A DNA stretch of 64,000 bases from Roseiarcus sp963823165 (GTDB lineage Bacteria > Pseudomonadota > Alphaproteobacteria > Rhizobiales > Beijerinckiaceae). The notes beneath the pieces were generated by a model. That model worked only from the letters and a program-made list of their open reading frames with translations, had not been told where the DNA came from and ran no database searches. Positions 1-8,669 of the stretch are shown here, one piece after another. Positions within the stretch are counted from its first letter, which is position 1. Every line of letters starts with the position of its first letter. The stretch spans positions 62,001-126,000 of the forward strand of contig CAWGKV010000040.1 in NCBI GenBank assembly GCA_963823165.1, in the 5' to 3' direction. Made by a program: the position numbers and the translations under genes.

Positions 1-446
1 TGGCCCATCTTATCGGCATAGGTCGCGACGATCTGGCTCACGTAGCTCAGAGCGATAAGGGCGGTGTTGGAGTTGGCGCCGTCGACGACGATCTGCGCCG
101 GCGCCGAGAGGCCTTTGCGCAGGTCCTCCGCGAAGCCGGCCTGAATGACGATCGCCACTACGGCGTCCGCCCTATCGATCGCCTTGCGGACATCCACCGG
201 GTTCCTGGCCGTCTCGACGATCTGGAACCGTCCGCTGGCGCCGAAACGGGAAATCAGCTCCCGGCTCTCCTGGCTGTGATCGAGGTCGAGGATGACGGTC
301 GCGACATGATAGACCTCGAAGGTCGCGGCGTAGCCGAAGATGATCAGTTGGACGAGCGTCGGGACGAGCAGGCGGAACCTGGCCGCACGGTCGCGGCGAA
401 GCTGCTGGAATTCCTTCACGATGAGATTGAAGATCCGGCCCCACAT
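1..446 (-). CDS. ABC-2 type efflux permease, partial (3' end outside window)
   Basis: Inner-membrane permease of a multidrug/efflux ABC transporter, last gene of a five-gene operon. The ATG at 446 lies four bases after the stop of the preceding permease. The visible N-terminus (MWGRIFNLIVKEFQQLRRDR) has the usual layout of this family: a short cytoplasmic lead, a first membrane segment (about residues 28-45), then a long periplasmic region with the 'FQIVET' stretch also present in its neighbour permease. About 148 codons are visible; the membrane-spanning C-terminal half lies beyond base 1. By order the operon resembles E. coli ybhGFSR, where two permeases work with the ATPase. Substrate unknown. 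Confidence 0.9.
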   Translation of the reverse strand, partial: MWGRIFNLIVKEFQQLRRDRAARFRLLVPTLVQLIIFGYAATFEVYHVATVILDLDHSQESRELISRFGASGRFQIVETARNPVDVRKAIDRADAVVAIVIQAGFAEDLRKGLSAPAQIVVDGANSNTALIALSYVSQIVATYADKMG

Positions 447-450
447 CCCC

Positions 451-1584
451 CTAGCCCAAAGTCTTGCGGAACGCGCGGGCGGCGAGAAGCCCGATGATGG
501 CCGCGTAGAGCGCGAGCAGCCCGATCGGCATAAGGAGATCGCCGAGCGCGCTGCCTTTGAGGAAGACCGATTTCAGGATCGAGAAGTAGTAGCGCGCCGG
601 AACGAGATAGGTCAGCCACTGGATCGGGGTCGGCATCTGCTCGATCGGAAAGGCGAAGCCCGAGAGCAGCGTCGTCGGCAGCAGCGTCGCGACGAGGGCG
701 ATCTGGCTCGCCCCGACCTGGCTGCGGATGCTGGCGGAAATAAAATAGCCGAGCCCGAGCACGACGACGAGGAAGAGCGACGTCGTCAGGAACAACGTCG
801 AGACCGCTCCGCGGAACGGCGTCTCAAACCAGAACACGGCGATGATCAGGCAGAGCGCCGCGTCGAAGAGGCCGATGAAAAAATAGGGCAGGATCTTCCC
901 GGCCATCAGCTCCATCCGCGTGACCGGGGTCGAGACCAGCACCTCCATGGTCCCGCGCTCCCACTCGCGCGAGATGGTCAGCGAGGTGAGTTGCGCGCCG
1001 ACGAGCGCCATCACGAGCGCGACGACGCCCGGCATGATGTAGTTTAGGCTGACGAGGTCCTCATTGTACCAGACTCGGTATTGCGCGACCGCCGGGACGA
1101 CAGGCGGCAGCTGGCCCAGAGTCTGGGCCCGCTCCAGCTGCACGTTGCTTGAATAGGCGCCGACCACAGCCTGCGCGTAGCCGAGTGCGATATTGGCGGT
1201 GTTGTCGTCGGTCGCGTCGAGGATCGCCTGCACCGAGGCGGAGTTCGTCGCCGCGAGAGTCTGCGAGAAGTCGTGCGGCGCGACCACCGCCATCTTGCAG
1301 CGGCCGGCGTCGATCGCGCGTTTGACGCCGTCGTAGTTGCGCTCCGTCTCTACGATCTGAAAGTAGAGCGAAGCCTGGAAGGCCTTCATCAGCGCCTGGC
1401 TCTGCTGGCTGCCCTCGCGGTCGAACACGCAGATCGGCACGTGCTTGATGTCCAGGTTGACGCCGTAGCCGAGCAGCGCCATCTGCATGAGCGGCATCAG
1501 CAGAACGACCATCAGGCTGCGCGGATCGCGCAGGACTTGGATGATCTCCTTTTTGGCGATCGCCCTGACGCGCCGCGGGTTCAT
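451..1584 (-). CDS. ABC-2 type efflux permease
   Basis: Complete 377-residue ABC-2 permease. One N-terminal membrane segment (about 22-42) is followed by a periplasmic domain of roughly 130 residues and then five or six C-terminal membrane segments (about 175-375), as in YbhS/YbhR-type transporters. The ATG at 1584 overlaps the TGA of the upstream ATPase gene (ATGA), so the two are translationally coupled. It should form the membrane channel together with the following permease, energised by the two upstream ATPases and linked to the outer envelope by the HlyD-like protein. Transported compound not predictable. Confidence 0.93.
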   Translation of the reverse strand: MNPRRVRAIAKKEIIQVLRDPRSLMVVLLMPLMQMALLGYGVNLDIKHVPICVFDREGSQQSQALMKAFQASLYFQIVETERNYDGVKRAIDAGRCKMAVVAPHDFSQTLAATNSASVQAILDATDDNTANIALGYAQAVVGAYSSNVQLERAQTLGQLPPVVPAVAQYRVWYNEDLVSLNYIMPGVVALVMALVGAQLTSLTISREWERGTMEVLVSTPVTRMELMAGKILPYFFIGLFDAALCLIIAVFWFETPFRGAVSTLFLTTSLFLVVVLGLGYFISASIRSQVGASQIALVATLLPTTLLSGFAFPIEQMPTPIQWLTYLVPARYYFSILKSVFLKGSALGDLLMPIGLLALYAAIIGLLAARAFRKTLG

Positions 1585-2534
1585 GGCGGTCCCCGGGCGC
1601 CCTCGCCGCCGACGAGTTGGACGAACACATCCTCGAGCGTCGGCTTGATCGGCTCGATTTGCGACCAGCCGAGCCCGCGCTCCTTGAGGCGCGCTTCGAT
1701 CGCGGGCGTATCCCGCGCCGCATCGTCGACAAGGATATGCAGGGACGAGCCGAAAGGCGCGACGTCGTGCGCCACGGGAGCGCCTTCGAGCGCCTCGAGC
1801 ATCGCGCCGGGATCGTCGCCCTCGACAAGCAGAATTTCGCCACAGATCGCGCTGCGCTTCAGTTCGCTCGGGCTGCCGAGCGCGACGAGCCTGCCGCCGT
1901 TGATGAGGGCGATCCGGTTGCAGTACTCGGCTTCGTCCATGTAGTGGGTAGTGATGACGACGCAGACGCCTTCGCCAGCGAGGGCGTAGATCAAGTCCCA
2001 GAAGCGGCGGCGCGAAGCCGGGTCGACGCCGGAGGTCGGCTCATCGAGAAAAAGGATCGCCGGTTCGTGCAGCACGGCGCAGCCCAGGGCGAGGCGCTGC
2101 TTCCATCCGCCCGAGAGATCGGCCACCAGGGCGTCTTCGCGACCCTTCAAGCCCGCCATGCCGACGGCGAAGGCGAGCCGCTCCGTGAGCCGGGCGCCCT
2201 TCACCCCGTAGACGCCGCCGAAAAAACGGAGATTCTCTATCACCGAAAGATCGCTGTAAAGCGAGAACTTCTGCGACATATAGCCGATGTTCTCGCGCAC
2301 CTTCTCGGGGAATCGCGCCACGTCGAGGCCCGCGACCTCGGCTTTGCCGCCGCTTGGGCGCAAAAGGCCGCACAGGATCCGGATCGTCGTCGACTTTCCC
2401 GCCCCGTTGGGCCCGAGGAAACCGATGATCTCGCCGCGCCGTGCCTCGAAGCTGACTTCGTTCACCGCGACAAACTCGCCGAAACGCTTCACCAGACGGT
2501 CGGCGACGATTCGGAGCTCGCCATTCGCGGTCAT
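1581..2534 (-). CDS. ABC transporter ATP-binding protein (second ATPase)
   Basis: 317-residue ABC ATPase. Walker A (GPNGAGKST, about residue 43), signature (LSGGWKQRL, about 141), Walker B with catalytic Glu (ILFLDEPTSGVDP) and the H-loop (ITTHYMDEAEYCNR) are all present, so it should hydrolyse ATP. The C-terminal 90 residues form the regulatory tail seen in drug-efflux ATPases. The start MTANGELRIV at 2534 is chosen because it overlaps the previous stop as ATGA. Where E. coli YbhF fuses two ATPase domains in one chain, here they are two adjacent genes. Confidence 0.95.
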   Translation of the reverse strand: MTANGELRIVADRLVKRFGEFVAVNEVSFEARRGEIIGFLGPNGAGKSTTIRILCGLLRPSGGKAEVAGLDVARFPEKVRENIGYMSQKFSLYSDLSVIENLRFFGGVYGVKGARLTERLAFAVGMAGLKGREDALVADLSGGWKQRLALGCAVLHEPAILFLDEPTSGVDPASRRRFWDLIYALAGEGVCVVITTHYMDEAEYCNRIALINGGRLVALGSPSELKRSAICGEILLVEGDDPGAMLEALEGAPVAHDVAPFGSSLHILVDDAARDTPAIEARLKERGLGWSQIEPIKPTLEDVFVQLVGGEGARGPP

Positions 2535-3466
2535 TCGCCCTCCGTCAGGAGCGAGACGAACAGGTCCTCGATCGAGGGGGCGATGCGCTCGATCTCGTCG
2601 ACCGGGATGTCCGCTGCGGTCAGCGCCGCCTCGAGCTGGCTCGCGCGCAGGGCCGCATCGTCGACGACGACATGCACGCTGTCGCCCATCAGGATCGCGC
2701 TCTTGACGCCGCCGCGACCGGCGACCGCGTCGCGCACGCGACGCGCGTCCCTTGATGAGATGGCGAGAATCTGGCCCGGCATCAGCGATTTCAGCGCCGG
2801 CGGCGTGTCGCAGTAGAGCATGCGGCCGTCGCGCAGAAGCCCGAGCCGGTTGCAACGCTCGGCTTCGTCGAGATAGGAGGTCGCCACGACGATCGCGACC
2901 CCCTCGCCGCGAAGGCCGTAGAGAATACGCCAGAAGTCGCGGCGCGACACAGGGTCGACGCCGGCGGTCGGCTCGTCGAGCAGCAGAACCTTCGGCGCAT
3001 GCACGAGAGAGCAGGTGAGACCGAGCTTCTGCTTCATGCCGCCCGACAACTGGCCCGCCCGCCGCTTGCGGAACGGCGCCATGCCAGACGCCATGAGCAG
3101 CCGCGCGGCGCGCTGCTCGCGCTCGCGGCGGCCGACTCCGAAGAGCTCGGCAAAGAACTCGATGTTCTCGTCGACCGTCAGGTCCTCGTAGAGTCCGAAC
3201 CGCTGCGGCATGTAGCTGACATGTGAGCGGACGCGTTCGGGATGGGCGATCGCGTCGAGGCCTTCGACGGCGATTGATCCCTCGTCGGGCGTCATCACCG
3301 CGGCGAGCAGACGCATGATCGTCGTCTTGCCGGCGCCGTCCGGGCCGACGAAGCCGAACACTTCGCCGGGCGCGCAGTTGACGCTGAGCTTTTCGACCGC
3401 TGCGACGCTGCCGAACCGCTTGGTCAGATTGCGCACCTCGATCGCACCTTTGGGGGCGTCGCTCAT
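2531..3466 (-). CDS. ABC transporter ATP-binding protein (first ATPase)
   Basis: 311-residue ABC ATPase with Walker A GPDGAGKTT, signature LSGGMKQKL, Walker B VLLLDEPTAGVDP and a following catalytic region ending in ATSYLDEAERCNR. The switch histidine expected after Walker B is replaced (VVATSYLDEAE, against ITTHYMDEAE in its partner), so this subunit may be catalytically weaker and the pair may work as a degenerate heterodimer. The start at 3466 overlaps the HlyD-like gene's stop (ATGA). Second gene of the efflux operon. Confidence 0.94.
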   Translation of the reverse strand: MSDAPKGAIEVRNLTKRFGSVAAVEKLSVNCAPGEVFGFVGPDGAGKTTIMRLLAAVMTPDEGSIAVEGLDAIAHPERVRSHVSYMPQRFGLYEDLTVDENIEFFAELFGVGRREREQRAARLLMASGMAPFRKRRAGQLSGGMKQKLGLTCSLVHAPKVLLLDEPTAGVDPVSRRDFWRILYGLRGEGVAIVVATSYLDEAERCNRLGLLRDGRMLYCDTPPALKSLMPGQILAISSRDARRVRDAVAGRGGVKSAILMGDSVHVVVDDAALRASQLEAALTAADIPVDEIERIAPSIEDLFVSLLTEGE

Positions 3467-4452
3467 GACTCTCCAGGGGCCCGCAGGGGAATCTTCGCAT
3501 CTGCCGGCAGGCCGGGGACCAGCTCGTGCGACGGGTTCTCGATGTCGATGCGGATGCGATAAACGAGCGTCACGCGCTCGGCGTGTGTCTCGACGCTCTT
3601 CGGAGTAAATTCGGCCGCCTCGGAGATGAAGGAGATCCGGCCGGGATATTCCTTGCCGGGATATGAGTCGTTGGTGACTGTCGCCGTTTCGCCGAGACGG
3701 ATCTTGCCGATGTCGGTCTCGTTGACATAGGCGCGCAGCCACACATGGTCGATGTCGGCGAGCGTCACGATCGCGGCGCCCGGAGACACGACCTCCCCCA
3801 GTTCCGCCTGGCGCACCAGAATGACCCCGTCGTATGGCGCCGCCAGCGTTGTGTAGCCGAGGACGATTTTTGTGAGTTCGAGCGCCGCGCCGGCGCTGCC
3901 GATGTTCGCGATTGTCAGTGCGACGCTTTTGTCGGCCGCCGCTTCGAGCGCCTCGTCGCGCTCTAACGCCGCCCGCGACTGTTTGAGCGTCGTATTCGCG
4001 ACATCGCGCGCATCGGTCGTGCCGGCGCCTTTGGTGAGCAAGGTTTGCGCTCGGTCGAATTCGAGCTCCCTCAGCGCGACCTCCGCCTGGTCGCTGATGA
4101 CGGTGCGGCGGCTTGCATCCACGTTCTGCTCGGCGACATCGAGCTGGCGCATCTGGGCGTCGAGCGCCGCCTGCGCGATGACGACCTGCTGCTTGTAGTC
4201 GGCGTCGTCGACCCGCGCGAGCAACGTGCCCGATTTGACCGTCTGACCTTCGTCGAAGGGCAGCTCGACAATTCGAGATTGAACCGTTTTGAAGCTCAGA
4301 ACGCTTTCATGCGCTTCGATGTTGCCCGAGACGAGAATGAATTGGCTGATCGCCTTTCCTTGGATCCACGGGATGACAATGTCCTGGTAGCGGTAGCCGG
4401 TGACACCGCAGAGCCCAAGAATTACCGTCGCTCCGATCAAGACTCGCCGCAT
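3463..4452 (-). CDS. HlyD/EmrA-type membrane fusion (periplasmic adaptor) protein
   Basis: 329-residue adaptor protein, first gene of the efflux operon. It has one N-terminal membrane anchor (about residues 5-20), a first half-biotinyl-lipoyl motif (VSGNIEAHE ... VKSGTLLARVD), a long alpha-helical hairpin (about 80-180, rich in Gln, Glu and Ala) and the second lipoyl half (TLAAPYDGVILVRQAELGEVV), then a beta-barrel domain ending DAKIPL. It should bridge the inner-membrane ABC complex to an outer-membrane channel. The frame is open further upstream, but MRRVLIGATV at 4452 gives the hydrophobic anchor at the correct distance and leaves the FNR-type palindrome about 60 bases upstream. Confidence 0.93.
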   Translation of the reverse strand: MRRVLIGATVILGLCGVTGYRYQDIVIPWIQGKAISQFILVSGNIEAHESVLSFKTVQSRIVELPFDEGQTVKSGTLLARVDDADYKQQVVIAQAALDAQMRQLDVAEQNVDASRRTVISDQAEVALRELEFDRAQTLLTKGAGTTDARDVANTTLKQSRAALERDEALEAAADKSVALTIANIGSAGAALELTKIVLGYTTLAAPYDGVILVRQAELGEVVSPGAAIVTLADIDHVWLRAYVNETDIGKIRLGETATVTNDSYPGKEYPGRISFISEAAEFTPKSVETHAERVTLVYRIRIDIENPSHELVPGLPADAKIPLRAPGES

Positions 4453-4511
4453 GGCCGACACTAAACTCGCCCCCGCACGGCGCAAATCATTAGGGCCGAA
4501 AGTCGCCCCGC

Positions 4512-4529
4512 GTTTGACACAAGTCAAAC
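4512..4529. promoter_or_regulatory. FNR/FixK-type binding palindrome
   Basis: GTTTGACACAAGTCAAAC is a perfect inverted repeat with 7-base arms and a 4-base centre. It contains TTGAC-N4-GTCAA, one of the accepted variants of the TTGAT-N4-ATCAA box bound by FNR, FixK and Anr regulators. It lies in the 174-base gap between the divergent efflux operon (start 4452) and the acyl-CoA dehydrogenase gene (start 4627). Its centre is about 68 bases upstream of the efflux operon's start codon, so activation from about -41.5 would leave a leader of roughly 27 bases. Which direction it regulates is inference. Confidence 0.6.
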
Positions 4530-4626
4530 CGTCAGATCGTCGCATGGAAGAGCGATTGCGGCAGGCGGGCTCCTGGGGCAATGTCAGCTGAAGATCTGCA
4601 CCGATAAGCAAAATCCAAGGCCCGCG

Positions 4627-5763
4627 ATGTTCTCTCTCACTCCCGATCACATTGCCATCCGCGACATGGCGAAGTCTTTCGCCGACGATCGCATCGCGCC
4701 GAACGCCCTCGAATGGGACGAGGCCGAGCACTTTCCGGTGGACGTCCTGCGGGAAGCAGCGGCGCTCGGTATGGCGGCCATCTATGTACGCCAAGACTGC
4801 GGCGGCAGCGGCATGACGCGTCTCGACGCCGCTCTCATCTTCGAGGCGCTGTCGACCGGCTGTCCGTGTGTCGCGTCGTTCCTCTCTATCCACAACATGG
4901 TCGCCTGGGTCGTCGACCGGTTCGGCTCGCCTCAACTGCAAAAACGCTATCTGCCCCGGCTCTCCAGCATGGAACTCATCGCGAGCTACTGCCTGACCGA
5001 GCCGGCGGCCGGATCGGATGCGGCCGCGCTGGCAACTCGCGGGCGACGCGACGGTGGAGACTACCTGCTCGACGGCGTCAAACAGTTCATCTCGGGCGCC
5101 GGCGCGAGCGACGTCTACCTCGTGATGGCTCGTACTGGCGAGGGCGGTCCGAGCGGAATCTCGGCCTTCCTGGTCGACAGGGAAACAAAGGGCTTAAGCT
5201 TCGGCGCCAACGAGAAGAAGATGGGTTGGCGCGCCCAGCCGACCCGTCAGGTGATCATGGAAAGTGTGAGAGTGCCGAAGGAAAATTTAGTCGGCGCCGA
5301 GGGCGATGGCTTCAAGATCGCCATGGCCGGGCTCGACGGCGGTCGGCTGAACATCGGGGCCTGCTCGATTGGGGGAGGACAGGCGGCGCTCGACAAGGCG
5401 ATCGCCTATATGCGCGAACGCAAGGCGTTCGGGCGGCGGATCGCCGACTTCCAGGCATTGCAGTTCCGCGTCGCCGACATCGCTACTTCGCTCGAGACGG
5501 CGCGCTCGATGCTGTGGCGCGCGGCAAGCGCACTCGACGAAAAGTCACCGGATGCGACGCGCCTGTGCAGCATGGCTAAGCGGGTCGCCACCGACGCCGG
5601 GTTCAACGCAGCCAACGACGCGCTGCAATTGTTGGGCGGCTACGGTTATCTGGCCGACTACGGTGTCGAGAAGCTGGTGCGCGACCTGCGCGTCCATCAG
5701 ATTCTCGAGGGCACCAACGAGATCATGCGCGTCATCGTGGCGCGGGGCTTGATCGAGAATTGA
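4627..5763 (+). CDS. acyl-CoA dehydrogenase, probably isobutyryl-CoA dehydrogenase
   Basis: 378-residue FAD-dependent acyl-CoA dehydrogenase of usual length. The N-terminal helical domain (FSLTPDHIAIRDMAKSFADD), the central beta domain with the flavin motif YCLTEPAAGSDAAAL (about 120-134) and the C-terminal domain with HQILEGTNEIMR are present. The Glu of GTNEI sits at the position of the catalytic base in short-chain members. It oxidises an acyl-CoA to the 2-enoyl-CoA and passes electrons to ETF. The adjoining 3-hydroxyisobutyrate dehydrogenase gene points to valine catabolism and isobutyryl-CoA as substrate; that assignment is by context. Confidence 0.9.
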   Translation: MFSLTPDHIAIRDMAKSFADDRIAPNALEWDEAEHFPVDVLREAAALGMAAIYVRQDCGGSGMTRLDAALIFEALSTGCPCVASFLSIHNMVAWVVDRFGSPQLQKRYLPRLSSMELIASYCLTEPAAGSDAAALATRGRRDGGDYLLDGVKQFISGAGASDVYLVMARTGEGGPSGISAFLVDRETKGLSFGANEKKMGWRAQPTRQVIMESVRVPKENLVGAEGDGFKIAMAGLDGGRLNIGACSIGGGQAALDKAIAYMRERKAFGRRIADFQALQFRVADIATSLETARSMLWRAASALDEKSPDATRLCSMAKRVATDAGFNAANDALQLLGGYGYLADYGVEKLVRDLRVHQILEGTNEIMRVIVARGLIEN

Positions 5764-5802
5764 GCTGCGCCGGGCCCGGACGCAGTCAACTTGGGGATAC
5801 CG

Positions 5803-6690
5803 ATGTCGACAGTCGCATTCTTGGGTTTGGGCAACATGGGCTGCCCGATGGCCGCCAATCTCGTTAAGGCGGGCCACGCCGTCACGGGCTTCGACCTCGT
5901 GGAGGCGCAAAGGCATACTGCCGCGGCCTCTGGAGTGACAATCGCTCAAAGCGCCCATGAGGCCGTTGCCGGGAGAGAGGTGATCGTGACCATGCTGCCC
6001 GCGGGACGACATGTGCTCGCCAGTTGGGCCGATTTCCTGCCCGTCGCCGCAAAGGGTGCGCTCATTATCGACTCCTCGACCATCGACGTCGACAGCGCTA
6101 AGCGCGCGCACGAGGCGGGCGCCGCCGGAGGAGCACTGACGCTCGACGCGCCGGTGTCGGGCGGCGTAGGCGGCGCCACCGCGGGAACGCTCACCTTCAT
6201 GTGCGGGGGGTCCCCGGCGGCATTCGACAAGGCCAAGCCAGTGCTCGAGGCGATGGGCAAGCGCATCGTTCATTGCGGCGCCGCGGGGGCGGGTCAGGCA
6301 GCCAAGATCTGCAACAACATGATCCTGGGCGCGACGATGATTGCGACCTGCGAAGCTTTTGCGCTCGGAGAGAAGCTCGGCCTTGCCGCCCAGGCGCTGT
6401 TCGACGTCGCCTCGAACTCGTCGGGCCAGTCCTGGTCATTAACGAGCTATTGTCCGGTGCCAGGTCCGGTTCCTGCGTCGCCAGCCAATCGGGACTATCG
6501 GCCCGGCTTCGCTGCGAGCCTGATGCTGAAAGATCTGCGCCTCGCGCAAGAGGCCGCCGCCAGCGTAGGAGCTTCGACCCCGCTCGGGGCCGAGGCGGCG
6601 CAAATCTATTCGCTGTTCGTCGCTGCCGGGCACGGCGGGGACGACTTCTCGGGCGTAATCAGATTCTTTCGAGGAGCTTCGGCGAGTTAG
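5803..6690 (+). CDS. mmsB: 3-hydroxyisobutyrate dehydrogenase
   Basis: 295-residue NAD-dependent beta-hydroxyacid dehydrogenase that oxidises 3-hydroxyisobutyrate to methylmalonate semialdehyde in valine breakdown. It shows the N-terminal Rossmann motif FLGLGNMGCPMAANL, the substrate-binding DAPVSGGVGGATAGTL (about 120-135) and the catalytic-lysine segment GQAAKICNNMILG (about 165-177). A TTG at 5791 is in frame, but the ATG at 5803 has a GGGG element six bases upstream and puts the Rossmann strand directly at the N-terminus. It follows the acyl-CoA dehydrogenase by 39 bases in the same direction, so the two are probably co-transcribed. Confidence 0.93.
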   Translation: MSTVAFLGLGNMGCPMAANLVKAGHAVTGFDLVEAQRHTAAASGVTIAQSAHEAVAGREVIVTMLPAGRHVLASWADFLPVAAKGALIIDSSTIDVDSAKRAHEAGAAGGALTLDAPVSGGVGGATAGTLTFMCGGSPAAFDKAKPVLEAMGKRIVHCGAAGAGQAAKICNNMILGATMIATCEAFALGEKLGLAAQALFDVASNSSGQSWSLTSYCPVPGPVPASPANRDYRPGFAASLMLKDLRLAQEAAASVGASTPLGAEAAQIYSLFVAAGHGGDDFSGVIRFFRGASAS

Positions 6691-7121
6691 CCGTAATAGC
6701 ATTGTGAAGACGTAAAATATGGACAAGCCTCGGCGGTCTTCCCCCTATCTGGCCTTTTCCGTGAAGCCGTGAGCTAGCCGCAACCGCGTCATCTGCTCGC
6801 CCAACAATCCATGAATTTGCAACTCGTTCCGGCGCCGCTAGCGTCGCCTTTGGGACGGAAGCGGTGCCAAGCAGACGGCCGAGTCACAATCAACTTACCG
6901 TGATTTTCGCCCAAGTATTCGAATAAAAATGAACATCTATTCATGGACACGATCGATTTAACCGTTGTGGATTAAGAATTCGCGATCCGCCGCCGCAGCG
7001 CCGTCTTTCGGGCAAAAAGCGGCCGAATTGAGAAGCATTGTGTGAAAGAGGGATCGGCGCGCTGCGACTGTGCGACACGCAGTTTCCCCGGCTGTGTCTG
7101 GGCAGGTTTTCGGAGGGTATG
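6691..7121. other. intergenic region, probable promoter region of the Gly-rich protein gene
   Basis: 431 bases without a convincing gene. It becomes A+T-richer around 6880-6990 and holds a short inverted repeat ATGAA-N6-TTCAT at 6929-6944. A GGAGGG Shine-Dalgarno element at 7112-7117 serves the next gene. No RNA gene or terminator hairpin could be recognised. Confidence 0.5.
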
Positions 7122-7520
7122 ATGCGCAACACGATATCCAAGGCGATCGTCGCCGGACTGGCGGCGCTCTCGCTGGCGGCGGCGGCCGAACCCGTTTCGG
7201 CTGCCCAATGGCATGGCGGGGGCTGGCACGGCGGCAGCTGGGGCGGCGGTGGATGGCATGGCGGCGGCTGGCATGGCGGCGGCTGGCGTGGCGGCTATGC
7301 CGGCTGGCATGGCGGCGGCAACTGGCATCCCGGCTATTGGCGCGGCGGCGTGTGGTACAATGGATGGTGGGGCCCAGCAGTCGCCGCCGGCGTCCTGCTC
7401 GGCGCGGCCGCGGCCTATCCTTATTATGGCTACGGGTACGACGCATGCTGGCAGAACCGCCCGGTATATTCCGGGGGCGGCATCTATCTCGGCTACCAGA
7501 TGGTCAACGTCTGCCAGTAA
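7122..7520 (+). CDS. exported Gly/His/Trp-rich repeat protein
   Basis: 132-residue protein with a Sec signal peptide (MRNTISKAIVAGLAALSLAA, cleavage near VSAAQ) followed by about ten copies of a WHGGGW-like unit (residues about 27-65). A hydrophobic/aromatic C-terminal part follows (AAGVLLGAAAAYPYYGYGYD) with two or three cysteines. Such short WHGG-repeat proteins are common in Hyphomicrobiales and are thought to sit in the envelope; His and Trp density suggests metal or surface binding, but no function is established. The ATG at 7122 is preferred over 7119 because it lies four bases after GGAGGG. Confidence 0.8.
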   Translation: MRNTISKAIVAGLAALSLAAAAEPVSAAQWHGGGWHGGSWGGGGWHGGGWHGGGWRGGYAGWHGGGNWHPGYWRGGVWYNGWWGPAVAAGVLLGAAAAYPYYGYGYDACWQNRPVYSGGGIYLGYQMVNVCQ

Positions 7521-7568
7521 GGCGGCGCCCCGGTCAAAAAGAAAAAGGCCGCGCGCGCGGAGCCCGTT

Positions 7569-8669
7569 TCATCGAGGCGCGGGCCAGAAGACGCCGCCGG
7601 TCGTCGGCATTGGAACGCCGGTCGTTGTTGGAAAGGACAGCGGCGCCCCTCGCCGCGAGCGCAAGGCCAGATAGGCGAAACACTGCGCCTCAAGGGCGTC
7701 GCCGTCGAAGCCGATAACCTCGATCGGTTCGACCGCGACGCCGAGCCGCTTTGCAAGCCGGTGCATGAGAAACGTATTCCGCCGACCGCCCCCGCTGACG
7801 AGCCACCATTGCGGCGCTTTCGGAACGTGACGTATCGCGGCGGCGGTCGCCTCGATTGTGAAAGCCCCGAGCGTCGCCGCGCCGTCGGCGTCGCTCAAGC
7901 CTTCGATTGCGTCGCACAGCGCGGCGAAATGGTTACGGTCTAGAGACTTCGGCGGCGAGCGGTCGAAATAAGGGTCGCGCATCATGAAATCGAGCGCGGA
8001 AGCGTGGACTCGTCCGCTCTGGGCGAGGGCGCCATCCGCGTCGAAAGCAACGCCCCGGCGGAGATGAAGAAAATCATCGAGCATCGCGTTGGCCGGTCCC
8101 GTGTCGAAGGCGACAATCTCGCCTTGGCAACCCAGCCAAGTGACGTTGCCGACTCCGCCCCAGTTTAGAATCATCAGCGGACGATCGAGCCCTGCGGCTA
8201 TCGCCGCATGGTAGATCGGCGCGAGAGGCGCCCCTTCTCCGCCCGCGGCAACGTCCGCGGAGCGGAAGTCACAGACGACATCGATCTTGAGCGCGGCGGC
8301 TGCCCTCGCGCCGTTGCAGAGCTGGCGGGTCAAGCCGGCGTGTGGCCTGTGCAGAATGGTCTGACCGTGCAGACCCGCAAGCGCGATGCTGTCACGCGCG
8401 ACCGCAAATCTTTCCAGGAACGTTTCCACTGCCGCGATATGCGCGTCGGTCACTTGGCGCTCGAGCTCGACTTGCGGCTTTTCAGCCTCGCTCGCGCTCG
8501 CCGCCACAGCGCGCAACGCGTGGCCAAGAGGTTCAGGATAGGGGAAGGTCGTCCTGGGGCCAGCCTCTACGCGCGTTTCGCCGTCGCTGCGAATGAGCGC
8601 GACATCGATGCCGTCCATCGACGTGCCGCTCATGACGCCAATGGCGGTCTCCATAAGCGCCTGGCTCAT
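7569..8669 (-). CDS. anmK: anhydro-N-acetylmuramic acid kinase
   Basis: 366-residue kinase that hydrolyses and phosphorylates 1,6-anhydro-N-acetylmuramic acid to MurNAc-6-phosphate in cell-wall recycling. The family signature GVMSGTSMDGIDVAL is at residues about 8-22. LHGQTILHRP, NWGGVGNVTWL and FDTGPANAMLDD (catalytic Asp region) follow, with VSGGGRRNTFLM near the C-terminus. The start at 8669 overlaps the stop of the upstream adenosyltransferase gene as ATGA; an in-frame ATG-like start further upstream would lie inside that gene. Length agrees with the family (about 370). Confidence 0.95.
   Translation of the reverse strand: MSQALMETAIGVMSGTSMDGIDVALIRSDGETRVEAGPRTTFPYPEPLGHALRAVAASASEAEKPQVELERQVTDAHIAAVETFLERFAVARDSIALAGLHGQTILHRPHAGLTRQLCNGARAAAALKIDVVCDFRSADVAAGGEGAPLAPIYHAAIAAGLDRPLMILNWGGVGNVTWLGCQGEIVAFDTGPANAMLDDFLHLRRGVAFDADGALAQSGRVHASALDFMMRDPYFDRSPPKSLDRNHFAALCDAIEGLSDADGAATLGAFTIEATAAAIRHVPKAPQWWLVSGGGRRNTFLMHRLAKRLGVAVEPIEVIGFDGDALEAQCFAYLALRSRRGAPLSFPTTTGVPMPTTGGVFWPAPR

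Noticed and set aside
4453..4941. Upstream extension of the HlyD-like protein (163 extra residues)
   Set aside because: The extension lacks any domain, would run through the FNR-type palindrome and into the acyl-CoA dehydrogenase gene, and would bury the membrane anchor.
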